Origin: a virus
Virus record (IMG/VR): IMGVR_UViG_3300042878_001023
Coordinates: 1-64,000 of that record
Strand: one strand, 5' to 3'
Length of the DNA stretch: 64,000 nucleotides
In this document: one piece after another, positions 1 to 7,644 of the stretch
How the letters are laid out: each line of letters begins with the position of its first letter
Position numbering within the stretch: the stretch's first letter is position 1
Made by a program: the position numbers and the translations under genes
The notes under the pieces: generated by a model
The model's database searches: none
What the model saw: the letters and a program-made list of their open reading frames with translations, nothing else
Told to the model about the DNA's origin: nothing

Positions 1-35
1 ATACTTTATATTTATATTAAAATTTAGTTTCTAAT

Positions 36-1034
36 ATGAAAACAGGTATTTATAAAATTTTAAACAAAGTTACAGGTAAATTTTATGTTGGTTATGCTAC
101 TGATATACAAAATAGATGGTATGGTCATAAATCAAAACTTAGAAGAAATTTACATCCAAATAAGTATTTACAATATGCTTGGAATAAATATGAAGAAAAC
201 AGTTTTGAATTTATTATTGTTGAAGAATGTTCAAGAGATAAGCTATGTGAAAGAGAATATTTTCATATAACATTATATAAATCTACTGATAGAACTATTG
301 GTTATAATATTGAACCTGGTGATCCGCAACATCCTATAAGAAAACCTTCAAAAAAAGAAATACAAAATTTTGTTAATATAAACAGTAAAATTGTTAAATG
401 TCCAACTTGCGGTAAAGAAGTAAATTATCCTAATTTTTGTAAATATCATGGTAATAACTGTGGAAAAAAAGTTAAACATACAGAAGAAACTAAACTTAAA
501 ATTTCAGAAAAAGGTAAAGGTAGAGTAGTATCTAAAGAAAGTAGAGAAAAAGCTAGATTATCCATGTTAGGTAGAAAGTATTCTTTAGAACATATTCAAA
601 AGATGAAAGCTAATAAAATCAAGTTTAAACATACTGAGTTTACTAAAGAAAAAATGAGAAATAATCCTAATAGAAATATTAAAGTTTATCAGTATAACTT
701 AGAAGGTTTGTTAGTTGGAGAGTATAAAAGCATTATTGAAGCAAGTAAAATAACAGGTGTTGCAGTATCAACAATTACTAAACATTGTAAAGAAGATATA
801 AACTTTAACAGTGGTTTACAACACAGATGGTCTTATTCTAAATACTTAAATTATGAACTTGCTCTTCCTTTTAGAGTTAAAATGCTTGATAAAATTACAG
901 AAGAAGAACTTAGAAAATTTAAAACTGTAAAGGAAGCTGCTGATTATCTAAAAGTTTCTCCTGGTTCAATTTATAAATGTTTAACTAATGAGAATCAATC
1001 AACCGCAGTGGGATATAAATGGATGTATATATAA
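36..1034 (+). CDS. GIY-YIG homing endonuclease with NUMOD repeats
   Basis: Likely a free-standing homing endonuclease that cuts DNA to spread its own gene. The N-terminus holds the GIY-YIG nuclease core: GIY at residues 4-6, YVG at 17-19, the conserved Arg at about 27 and a catalytic Glu in the CERE stretch (71-74). A Cys/His cluster follows (C122, C125, C135, H138, C142) and could bind zinc. Residues about 148-205 hold NUMOD3-like short repeats of the HTEETKxKIS type, and residues about 215-251 and 293-325 look like NUMOD1/helix-turn-helix DNA-binding repeats. This layout is typical of phage SegA/I-TevI-like enzymes. The gene is not inside an intron or another gene, at least as far as the window shows. 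Only 35 bases precede it, so its upstream context is unknown. Confidence 0.9.
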   Translation: MKTGIYKILNKVTGKFYVGYATDIQNRWYGHKSKLRRNLHPNKYLQYAWNKYEENSFEFIIVEECSRDKLCEREYFHITLYKSTDRTIGYNIEPGDPQHPIRKPSKKEIQNFVNINSKIVKCPTCGKEVNYPNFCKYHGNNCGKKVKHTEETKLKISEKGKGRVVSKESREKARLSMLGRKYSLEHIQKMKANKIKFKHTEFTKEKMRNNPNRNIKVYQYNLEGLLVGEYKSIIEASKITGVAVSTITKHCKEDINFNSGLQHRWSYSKYLNYELALPFRVKMLDKITEEELRKFKTVKEAADYLKVSPGSIYKCLTNENQSTAVGYKWMYI

Positions 1035-1039
1035 GTAGA

Positions 1040-1056
1040 AAGTACAATAAGTACTT
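1040..1056 (+). other. Small hairpin after the endonuclease gene
   Basis: A perfect 6-bp inverted repeat (AAGTAC at 1040-1045, GTACTT at 1051-1056, 5-base loop) begins six bases after the endonuclease stop codon. No T-run follows, so it is not a standard intrinsic terminator. It may stabilise the 3' end of the transcript or mean nothing. Confidence 0.3.
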
Positions 1057-1081
1057 GGAAATTCTATAAAGTAAAATAGTT

Positions 1082-1174
1082 ATGAAAACACTTAAACGCA
1101 TTTATAGGTATTTAGCTTTTATTGAAAAGCATGTTAAAAAATGTAGAGAAAATTCTCTATTTGGTAAAATGTAA
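1082..1174 (+). CDS. Possible 30-residue basic peptide
   Basis: A short reading frame, MKTLKRIYRYLAFIEKHVKK and ten more residues, fills most of the gap between the endonuclease and the next gene and ends 11 bases before it. The product would be basic and helical. There is no clear ribosome-binding site and no recognised family. The position and the lysine-rich composition fit a small phage gene, but at this length chance is a real alternative. Confidence 0.35.
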   Translation: MKTLKRIYRYLAFIEKHVKKCRENSLFGKM

Positions 1175-1185
1175 AAAAAAGACTG

Positions 1186-1590
1186 ATGGAAAAAGTAAAA
1201 TTTGGAAAAGAAGAATGTAAGAATCTGATTACAATGATTAATTCTCCTGATGAAAGTAATTCAAATTTAGCACATACAATTATTGATTCTTTAGACATTA
1301 ATGATAACCTATTCTGGATTTTTATGGTTTTTATCTTTTCTGGTAAAGATGAAACCTATTGGGAAAAAAATAAATTTTATGATGCTTTGAATCTAGAATT
1401 AGGATTTAATTTTTCTCTTTGCTTTAAGGATAAACAAAAAGTACTCAATGTTATAGAATACTTCATAGTATGTCCTGACCACACTGAGTGTATAACTTTT
1501 TATTTTGAAATGTATATAGAAGTTGTAAAAACTAAACTTGAAAAATTTGGTTTTGAATTTGAAGGAAATCTAAAAATAGTAAAAAAGTAA
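1186..1590 (+). CDS. Hypothetical protein, 134 residues
   Basis: I do not recognise this protein. It is a small, soluble, mixed alpha/beta-looking product with aromatic-rich stretches around residues 40-60 and a Cys/His patch near residues 95-105 (CPDHTEC). There is no signal peptide or membrane segment. It ends six bases before the metallopeptidase-like/VWA gene, on the same strand, so it is probably co-transcribed with that gene and the AAA+ ATPase after it. No function can be assigned from sequence alone. Confidence 0.7.
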   Translation: MEKVKFGKEECKNLITMINSPDESNSNLAHTIIDSLDINDNLFWIFMVFIFSGKDETYWEKNKFYDALNLELGFNFSLCFKDKQKVLNVIEYFIVCPDHTECITFYFEMYIEVVKTKLEKFGFEFEGNLKIVKK

Positions 1591-1596
1591 GAGTTT

Positions 1597-2904
1597 ATGA
1601 ATAAAGTAGATTTACTAAGCAAGGCCAGTAAGGACATAATGCTTAAAGAGCCCTATTATGGGTATTTTCTAATCCAGCTGAATAAGCATTGGAGAAATGA
1701 CATTCCTACAGCAGGAGTTAGTAAGAATGGAATAAACTACCAGTTAGCAATTAATGAGACTTTCTGGTGTGAATTGACTGATTTAAATAGATTAGGTTTG
1801 TTAAAACATGAGCTATTACACATTGCATTTGGACACTTAACAGCTTATCATGCTTTTGCTGATAGGAGAATGGCCAACATTGCAATGGATATGGAAATTA
1901 ACCAGTATATAGAAGATGACTGGTTACCGGGTGGAGAATATACTACAGAAGAATTTACACTGCTGAAAGATACTGTAATGACTGAGTATAAAAAAGCAAA
2001 AGATAATAATGCTACACCAGAGGAACTAAAAGAAATTGAATCTAAGATACCTTGCAGAGGTATAATGATTGATGATTATCATGAGTTAAATCTTGATAGA
2101 AAAGCAGGTACTAAGTACTACTATAAGAAGCTGAAGGAAGCACAAGAAAAGAAGGAACAAACCGGTACATCAGGTTCAGAAGCTATGGATCAATTACTTG
2201 ACCAAATGGAACAAGGAATGAGTCCAGGTGATGATCATGGTACATGGGAAGAGTTTGACGGCATAAGTGAAACAGAACAAAAACTTATGGAAGGTCAAAT
2301 TCAAAGAATTCTTACTGAAGCTAAAGACCAGACTGAAAAGAAAAGAGGTAATATTCCTGGTGAAATATCCGGACTTATTAAAATAGAACAAATTGTAAAA
2401 CCAAAATTTGATTGGAGAGGTTATGTAAGAAGATTTACTGGTACAAGTACAAAAGTATTTACCAAGAAACTTCAGAGAAAGGAAAATAGAAGATTTCCGG
2501 CTTTTCCAGGTCTAAAAATTAAAATGCGTCAGCACATCTTGTTAGCTATTGATACTTCAGGTTCAGTAAGTGATTCAGAGCTAAAAGAGTTTATGAATGA
2601 GATTCATCACATTTATAAAACAGGTGTTGATATTACTATTATCCAATGTGATACAAAAATCAACAGTATTGAGCCCTATAAAGGCAAGAATGATTTGAAT
2701 GTTGTTGGTAGAGGTGGGACTGAATTTGATCCCGTCCTAGAGTATTATGATGCAAACATCAGAAAGTTTACAAGTTTAATATACTTTACTGATGGTGAGT
2801 GTTATACAAGTATAAAGCCAAAAGGCAAAATATTGTGGGTATTATCTGAAAGATCAGATATGAATGATAGATTACCAGGCAAAATTATTAAGTTAGAGTT
2901 ATAA
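1597..2904 (+). CDS. Metallopeptidase-like protein with C-terminal VWA domain
   Basis: A two-domain protein of the VWA-like/DUF2201-type metallopeptidase family. The N-terminal half has the zinc-binding motif HELLH (H71, E72, H75) followed by a downstream MDME helix. The middle (about 150-240) is charged and low in complexity. The C-terminal half is a von Willebrand A domain with a MIDAS motif DTSGS (D319, S321, S323) and a later FTDGE loop (about residues 402-406) that fits the distal metal ligand. The AAA+ ATPase 21 bases downstream makes a MoxR-VWA pair. In cellular systems such pairs act as metal-dependent chaperones that remodel or insert cofactors into partner complexes. What the phage pair acts on is unknown. 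It could be a protease, a chaperone adaptor, or both. Confidence 0.82.
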   Translation: MNKVDLLSKASKDIMLKEPYYGYFLIQLNKHWRNDIPTAGVSKNGINYQLAINETFWCELTDLNRLGLLKHELLHIAFGHLTAYHAFADRRMANIAMDMEINQYIEDDWLPGGEYTTEEFTLLKDTVMTEYKKAKDNNATPEELKEIESKIPCRGIMIDDYHELNLDRKAGTKYYYKKLKEAQEKKEQTGTSGSEAMDQLLDQMEQGMSPGDDHGTWEEFDGISETEQKLMEGQIQRILTEAKDQTEKKRGNIPGEISGLIKIEQIVKPKFDWRGYVRRFTGTSTKVFTKKLQRKENRRFPAFPGLKIKMRQHILLAIDTSGSVSDSELKEFMNEIHHIYKTGVDITIIQCDTKINSIEPYKGKNDLNVVGRGGTEFDPVLEYYDANIRKFTSLIYFTDGECYTSIKPKGKILWVLSERSDMNDRLPGKIIKLEL

Positions 2905-2925
2905 AAAAAATTAAAAAAGAAAGTT

Positions 2926-4095
2926 ATGAGTCAAGTTCAATTAAATTTAGATGAGTTAAAAGATTTTGTAAAGTATATGGTTACTAATAACCAACATATA
3001 CAAGCTAATGGTAAAGTTCCTGTAGCAGTGAATATAGAGGGTGATGCTGGTTTGGGTAAAACTTCATCAGTAAAACAATTAGCTTCAGAGCTTAACATGG
3101 ATATGATCAGACTAAACTTAGCAGAGTTTGAGGAATTAGGTGACCTAGTAGGTTTTCCTGTAAAAGAATTTGAGATTTCAAATGCAGAAGGTAAGACTAC
3201 CTGGATTAATGAGCATCAGATTGATGCAGCAATGAAGAAAGGTTACAAAGTAATCAATAAGAGAATGGCTCATGCTGCTCCTGAATGGATTCAAGGTAGA
3301 GGTGAAGGTGGATTCTTAATCTTAGATGACTATACCAGAGCTGACCACAGATTTATGCAAGCTACTATGACTCTTATTGATGAGCAAGCTTATGCTTCTT
3401 GGAAATTACCAAAGAACTGGCATATCTTATTGACAACTAATCCAGACAATGGTGATTATAATGTAACTTCTTTAGATGTTGCTCAGAAGACAAGATTTAT
3501 CTCTACAGAAGTAAAATTTGATGCTAACATCTGGGCTAAGTGGGCAGAGAAGTCTAATATTGACAGTAGATGTATTAACTTTTTATTGATGAATCCAGAA
3601 TTAGTTTCTCAAAGAATTAATCCAAGGATGATTACTACTTTCTTTAACTCTATCAGTTCTATTCAAGATTTTTCTAAGAGCTTACCAATTATTCAAATGA
3701 TTGGTGAAGGTTCTGTAGGTCCTGACTTTGCATCTATGTTTACTATGTTTATTAATAACAAACTAGATAAGATTATTGGTCCTAAAGATATCTTTGAGAA
3801 AGATGAGCAATATGTGTTAAATACACTTAAATCTGCTATAGGAGAAGGTGATGACTTCCGAGCTGATTTATCTAGTGTAGTTGCAACAAGAGTTGTTAAC
3901 TATGGTTTAACATTTGCTGAGAAAAATACCATTACTCAACCAATGATTCAAAGAATTATAAAACTTACTACTGAATGTGATTCTTTCACTGATGACTTGA
4001 GATACTATGTCATCAAAGAGTTAATCAATGGTAACAAGGTTAAATTTGCTTCATTGATGATGAATGCTAATGTAGTAAAGATGTCTGTAAAATAA
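2926..4095 (+). CDS. MoxR-like AAA+ ATPase
   Basis: An ATPase of the MoxR/AAA_5 type. Walker A is at residues 39-46 (GDAGLGKT), Walker B at about 131-135 (LILDD), and sensor 1 is the LLTTNP segment near residue 168. A conserved Arg-rich helix follows (QKTRFIS). The C-terminal third is the helical lid. MoxR ATPases form hexamers that drive conformational change in partners, usually through a VWA-domain adaptor, and the preceding gene encodes exactly such an adaptor. The pair is likely translated from one message that ends at the terminator near 4146-4175. The client is not revealed by the sequence. Confidence 0.88.
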   Translation: MSQVQLNLDELKDFVKYMVTNNQHIQANGKVPVAVNIEGDAGLGKTSSVKQLASELNMDMIRLNLAEFEELGDLVGFPVKEFEISNAEGKTTWINEHQIDAAMKKGYKVINKRMAHAAPEWIQGRGEGGFLILDDYTRADHRFMQATMTLIDEQAYASWKLPKNWHILLTTNPDNGDYNVTSLDVAQKTRFISTEVKFDANIWAKWAEKSNIDSRCINFLLMNPELVSQRINPRMITTFFNSISSIQDFSKSLPIIQMIGEGSVGPDFASMFTMFINNKLDKIIGPKDIFEKDEQYVLNTLKSAIGEGDDFRADLSSVVATRVVNYGLTFAEKNTITQPMIQRIIKLTTECDSFTDDLRYYVIKELINGNKVKFASLMMNANVVKMSVK

Positions 4096-4117
4096 ACAGG
4101 ACTATTCAGTTCCCTGT
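4096..4117 (+). other. Hairpin just after the ATPase gene
   Basis: A 5-bp inverted repeat (ACAGG 4096-4100, CCTGT 4113-4117) starts immediately after the ATPase stop codon. It lies about 30 bases before a stronger terminator hairpin. It lacks its own T-run. It may be a 3' stabiliser. Confidence 0.25.
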
Positions 4118-4145
4118 GAACAAAAAGTAATTAATTATTAATCTT

Positions 4146-4175
4146 GATAGGGGTGGATTACATCCCTATCTTTTT
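4146..4175 (+). terminator. Intrinsic terminator after the MoxR-VWA operon
   Basis: A 7-bp perfect stem, GATAGGG (4146-4152) with CCCTATC (4164-4170), is followed at once by TTTTT. This is a classic Rho-independent terminator, 50 bases past the ATPase stop and 11 bases before the next ATG. Expression of the next gene then needs read-through or its own promoter, which I cannot identify. Confidence 0.7.
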
Positions 4176-4186
4176 ATGTTTAAAAA

Positions 4187-5530
4187 ATGAAACAAAAAAT
4201 TTATATAGAAGCTAAAAATGATGGTACACTTAATGTTACTTTAAAACACTTAATTAAATATGATGAACCATTATTTAATATTCAAGATTTAGATTTTCAA
4301 CCAAAAAAAGGTGATAAACTATGCCTTTTACCAGCAGTTAACATTCCTAGAGTAAAAGTAAAACAGTTTAATGAAGAAAATGGTACTAAAACTGTTAGAG
4401 ATGCTAAAATAGCTGATTATATATTTGGTTCTAGTAAAACACAATATGAATATGTTAATTCAACCGGAGGTAGTTGGTACTCTAAAATGCCAGTAACAGA
4501 TATAGAAAAGTTACTTCCATTTTTTTCAAGTCACTTAAATATTGACCCAACTGACATATCAGATTTCCAAGATGTACTTGAAGCACATAAATTAGTTAAT
4601 GAAAACTTGGAAATTTATTATTCTTACCCAACTACAAGAACTTTTAAAGATATCATTGAAAAATATAAAATTGATGTTTGTGATTCTTATGATGATTCAA
4701 ACACACATTATGTTTTAGATGCTGAGTTTATCAATGAAGTTGAAGAACTACAAAATTTAACAATTTATAATGTTAATGCTTTAATAAATGCAGTTAATGC
4801 TAAGAATGTAACCATTGACTATGAAATGTTTGGTCAGTTAACAAACATGTTTAAGAGTAATGACAGAGATAATCATGTCTTAGCAATGGAAATCATGGCT
4901 AACTCAAATATTACTGATAGTTTACTTTTTATTGAAATGTTGTTTAAAGACCATGCTGGTAGTATTTATGATTGTCATACAAGAAACCATGTAAATTTTA
5001 AAAGTTTATGTTCTACAATTGGAAAAGATAAATATAGATTCAATACAACTATTGATGATATTGTTAAATCTTTAAATACTTTTAATGTCCTTACTGCAGA
5101 TAAGTTAGATATATTAATGAATCATTATAGTAAAGAGATTCAAAGTAATGGTGATACACAGTTTTTTGCAGTAAAAAATATCACTGTATCAGATGACATA
5201 CACAAGATATTAAATCAAAATTATGTGTTTGTATTAAAAGATAACTATGAACCGGTTGCTCAAGAAGAGGAAGAAGTTTTAGAAGAAGAAGTTTTAGAAG
5301 AAGAACTTGTTGAAGCTGTAAACACTGAAAGTTTAAACATAGAAAGTGTAGAAGAAGAACCTTCTTTTGAATTATCAGATGTAAATGTAATTGAAGAACC
5401 CGTTATTGAAACAGAAGAAGTATTAGAAGAGGAAGTTCTTGAAGAAATTCAAGATACTATTGAGACTATTGAAAAAGAAATTGTTGAACCTAATAAAGAA
5501 GAAGATGAGTCAAGCATTGATTGGTTCTAA
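4187..5530 (+). CDS. Unknown protein with acidic tail ending in DWF
   Basis: I do not recognise the globular part (about residues 1-350), which is soluble and has no obvious enzyme motif. From about residue 358 the protein becomes a highly acidic, low-complexity tail built from EEVLEEE units, and it ends in ESSIDWF. An acidic disordered tail with a hydrophobic/aromatic tip is the layout of bacterial SSB C-termini, which recruit replication and repair proteins. The gene sits directly upstream of, and overlaps, the PD-(D/E)XK nuclease, so a DNA-metabolism role is plausible. A single-strand-binding or recombination-mediator role is a guess. The repeats in the tail are also visible at DNA level around 5270-5310. 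Confidence 0.75.
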   Translation: MKQKIYIEAKNDGTLNVTLKHLIKYDEPLFNIQDLDFQPKKGDKLCLLPAVNIPRVKVKQFNEENGTKTVRDAKIADYIFGSSKTQYEYVNSTGGSWYSKMPVTDIEKLLPFFSSHLNIDPTDISDFQDVLEAHKLVNENLEIYYSYPTTRTFKDIIEKYKIDVCDSYDDSNTHYVLDAEFINEVEELQNLTIYNVNALINAVNAKNVTIDYEMFGQLTNMFKSNDRDNHVLAMEIMANSNITDSLLFIEMLFKDHAGSIYDCHTRNHVNFKSLCSTIGKDKYRFNTTIDDIVKSLNTFNVLTADKLDILMNHYSKEIQSNGDTQFFAVKNITVSDDIHKILNQNYVFVLKDNYEPVAQEEEEVLEEEVLEEELVEAVNTESLNIESVEEEPSFELSDVNVIEEPVIETEEVLEEEVLEEIQDTIETIEKEIVEPNKEEDESSIDWF

Positions 5531-6524
5531 TGAAGAGTTAGAGCAGTTCTATAAGAAGAAGTTTTACTTCAGTTATAGTGGAATTAACAAGTTGTTATAT
5601 TCTCCGGTGATATTTTATAACCATTATGTTCTTAATCAAAGAGAGGACTCTACAGACGCGCACCTAGTTGCAGGGCGCGTTCTGCATTGTCTACTATTTG
5701 AAGAAGAGAAGTTTGATGAAAACTTTTTAGAACTACCTGGCAAAATGCCAACAGATAGTCAAAGAAAAATTATTTATGATGTGTTCAAAATACATTTGTC
5801 AATAAGTAATAATTCACTATCTTTGGAAGACTACTCCCAAGACATTCTCACATTACTTCTCACAGCTAATCTCTACCAAACTCTCAAAACAGATCAGCAA
5901 AGACTTGACAAGATTCTTACAGAAGAAAACAAGACTTATTTTGAATTCTTGAAAAACAGCATTGGTAAAACTGTTGTGGATCAAGAAACTCTGAGTGGCT
6001 GCAGAGTTCAGATTAAAATTCTAAGAAGCAATAAAGATGTCAGAGCTTTATTACAATTAGATAAAAAACCTGAAGATGATCATCTTGTTGTAGAAAGTGA
6101 GTTGCATTTAGCGTATGACAACCCTAAATTAAGCTTTGGTCTTCATGGAGTTCTTGATCATGTAGTTGTAGATTCTGAATCTAAGACTATATTCATCAAT
6201 GATCTCAAGACAACATCAAAAGCAATTCAAGATTTTCCAGAGACCGTAGAATACTATAAATATTGGATGCAAGCCGTTATTTATACTATTCTTGCAAACA
6301 ACAGATACCTTGCTGACAAAGAGGATAAGTTTGATTGGAAGTTTCAAGTAACATTTATTGTTATTGACAAGTATAATCTAGTGTATCCATTTCAAGTTAG
6401 TCAGGAAACCTTAGAGAAATGGAAGGAGTCTTTTAATGAAATAGTAAAAACTGTTAAGTGGCACTATGAAAATAGAAGATATGACCTACCATACTCATTA
6501 GTTGTAAATAATGTAAAATTGTAG
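5505..6524 (+). CDS. PD-(D/E)XK nuclease, RecB/Cas4/exonuclease VIII-like
   Basis: A nuclease of the PDDEXK_1 type, related to RecB-nuclease, Cas4 and RecE-like exonucleases. Visible active-site elements, numbered from the start chosen here, are H61 in the AGRVLH motif, D218 in GVLDHV and D233-L-K235 in INDLKTT, then a downstream YYKYWMQAVIY helix that supplies the usual Gln and Tyr. It probably resects or processes DNA ends during replication or recombination. An upstream in-frame ATG at 5439 would add 22 very lysine/leucine-rich residues lying wholly inside the previous gene. The start at 5505, MSQALIG, preceded by AAAGAAGAAG, is preferred and still overlaps that gene by 26 bases, suggesting translational coupling. 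At 340 residues it is of normal length. Confidence 0.88.
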   Translation: MSQALIGSNEELEQFYKKKFYFSYSGINKLLYSPVIFYNHYVLNQREDSTDAHLVAGRVLHCLLFEEEKFDENFLELPGKMPTDSQRKIIYDVFKIHLSISNNSLSLEDYSQDILTLLLTANLYQTLKTDQQRLDKILTEENKTYFEFLKNSIGKTVVDQETLSGCRVQIKILRSNKDVRALLQLDKKPEDDHLVVESELHLAYDNPKLSFGLHGVLDHVVVDSESKTIFINDLKTTSKAIQDFPETVEYYKYWMQAVIYTILANNRYLADKEDKFDWKFQVTFIVIDKYNLVYPFQVSQETLEKWKESFNEIVKTVKWHYENRRYDLPYSLVVNNVKL

Positions 6525-6529
6525 GAATT

Positions 6530-7171
6530 ATGGCTTTAAATTCAGTGTATAGGAAGTATTTCCAAAAATCTCAGGTGTTTGTATATCCGCTCCTGGGTAT
6601 TAAAAGAGGCGCAGCATATGTCCCTAAAGCAACTTATGTAGCTTGGGAAGAAAATTGCACGTCCTCTGAGGATATGAAACTAATATGTGTGTATGACAAT
6701 GATGGTTCAAATACTTTTGAAGTATTTGTAAAATCTGTTTTACTTAAACATGCTAGATTATTTGGGTATGTGAAAGCTGACTCAAAAACTAGTGTGTTCA
6801 CATTTGAGTTTTCTGATTTAAGTGATGACTGGGTAAATTTTCTGATGGGAAGATATAGTAAAATAAATCTGAATTTAAAAGCTAAAATTTTAAACTTTTT
6901 TGATCCACAAAGTGGTAATTACCAATATATAAAAAGTTATTTGTATCCTGAAAAATACTATAATGAGTATGCAGATTTGTTAAATACTAATGTGGAACTA
7001 CTGAAATCTGTTGTTGAATTATGTACTAAACCTGATTTAGCTAAAGAAACTCTACAATTAGAGATAGCTAATTTAGGAAGTATGGAAGAATCTGCAGTAA
7101 ATTTGTTAATTAATAATTTAAATAATAACTATGAACAACTCAATGATGATTGTCCAAGCAACTTGGAATGA
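6530..7171 (+). CDS. Hypothetical protein in replication cluster, 213 residues
   Basis: I do not recognise this protein. It is soluble, has an N-terminal aromatic/basic stretch (YRKYFQKSQVFVYPLLGI), a central beta-rich part and a helical Asn-rich C-terminus. It starts five bases after the nuclease stop (after TAGGAATT, a weak ribosome-binding site) and its end overlaps the next gene by about 40 bases, so the nuclease, this gene and the next are probably co-translated. Such a tightly coupled position, ahead of the DNA polymerase, points to a role in phage DNA metabolism, but no motif confirms it. Confidence 0.75.
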   Translation: MALNSVYRKYFQKSQVFVYPLLGIKRGAAYVPKATYVAWEENCTSSEDMKLICVYDNDGSNTFEVFVKSVLLKHARLFGYVKADSKTSVFTFEFSDLSDDWVNFLMGRYSKINLNLKAKILNFFDPQSGNYQYIKSYLYPEKYYNEYADLLNTNVELLKSVVELCTKPDLAKETLQLEIANLGSMEESAVNLLINNLNNNYEQLNDDCPSNLE

Positions 7172-7502
7172 AACACAAACTTTTAGATTAATCCCAATTG
7201 CGACAGAGTGTCCATATGTGGAATGTATCTTTGATCCAGCTACAAAAGTATTTGTAATTATATCTAAGATCACTAAACAAAGTTTACACATGTTGCCTAA
7301 AATGGATGAAAATGGTGATCCAGTTGCATGTAAAGTAAAAAGACCTAATGGTAGAAACTTTAAAGAAGAGAGAAACAAAATTGAAGTTTTTCAAGAGTAT
7401 TATGTTGAAGATAGAATTGCTATTGAAGATTTAATTAATCTTTTTGCAATCAATGCTTCTACATTTGACTACAAAGCTTTTACGGAAGCAGAGACAAAGT
7501 AA
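7131..7502 (+). CDS. Hypothetical protein, 123 residues
   Basis: A small soluble protein of unknown function, with a beta-rich N-terminal half and a helical acidic C-terminal end. It overlaps the 3' end of the previous gene by 41 bases in another frame. Three nearby in-frame ATGs (7131, 7143, 7146) are possible starts. The clearly folded part begins at MIVQATWNE, so 7143 or 7146 is as likely as 7131. It is the last gene before the tRNA-like structure and the DNA polymerase gene. No catalytic or metal-binding motif is visible. Confidence 0.72.
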   Translation: MNNSMMIVQATWNETQTFRLIPIATECPYVECIFDPATKVFVIISKITKQSLHMLPKMDENGDPVACKVKRPNGRNFKEERNKIEVFQEYYVEDRIAIEDLINLFAINASTFDYKAFTEAETK

Positions 7503-7513
7503 TTAATTAAATT

Positions 7514-7603
7514 GCTTATTTGGTGTAAGGAGGAATGAATACTCTACATGGTTTTAACATGCTAACTTGTTAGTGGATAAGGGTTAGAATCCCTTAATAA
7601 GCA
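7514..7603 (+). tRNA. tRNA-like structure, possibly a divergent or class II-shaped tRNA
   Basis: The gap between two genes folds like a tRNA. The acceptor stem is GCTTATT (7514-7520) with AATAAGC (7596-7602) and discriminator A7603. The T arm is AAGGG/CCCTT around the loop TTAGAAT (7579-7595). The D stem is GTGT/ATAC (7523-7526, 7539-7542). The anticodon stem is CATG/CATG (7547-7550, 7558-7561) around the 7-base loop GTTTTAA, giving UUU (Lys) if read conventionally. A 4-bp variable-arm hairpin (CTAA/TTAG, 7562-7573) looks class II, which does not fit Lys. The T loop has A where C56 is expected, and the linker before the anticodon stem is long. Outside the acceptor, pairing continues to 12 bp (7509-7520 with 7596-7607). 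It may be a degenerate tRNA, an unusual functional one, or a tRNA mimic. Confidence 0.5.
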
Positions 7604-7644
7604 ATTTTAACTTAACGGGGAGACAGCTTAACTGAATAAATCCT

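Noticed and set aside
16-28. A 13-base AT-rich word (ATTAAAATTTAGT) shared with the minus strand at 46360-46372, upstream of another start codon
   Set aside because: Spacing to the two start codons differs (7 against 22 bases), and AT-rich words of this length can recur by chance in so AT-rich a sequence. There is no third copy in front of other genes.
5265-5315. Tandem GAAGAAGTTTTAGAA-type DNA repeat
   Set aside because: It is explained by the Glu-rich tail of the protein and the restricted codons used. It is not an independent repeat element or iteron.
5439-5504. Upstream start for the PD-(D/E)XK nuclease adding 22 Lys/Leu-rich residues
   Set aside because: This stretch lies wholly within the acidic tail code of the previous gene in another frame, so its Lys-rich composition is a by-product. 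The ATG at 5505 gives a normal nuclease N-terminus.
7551-7557. Reading the tRNA-like loop as a stop-codon suppressor (TTA anticodon)
   Set aside because: Only UUU is in the anticodon position when the loop is closed by the CATG stem. A TTA register breaks the stem, and the long genes need no recoding.
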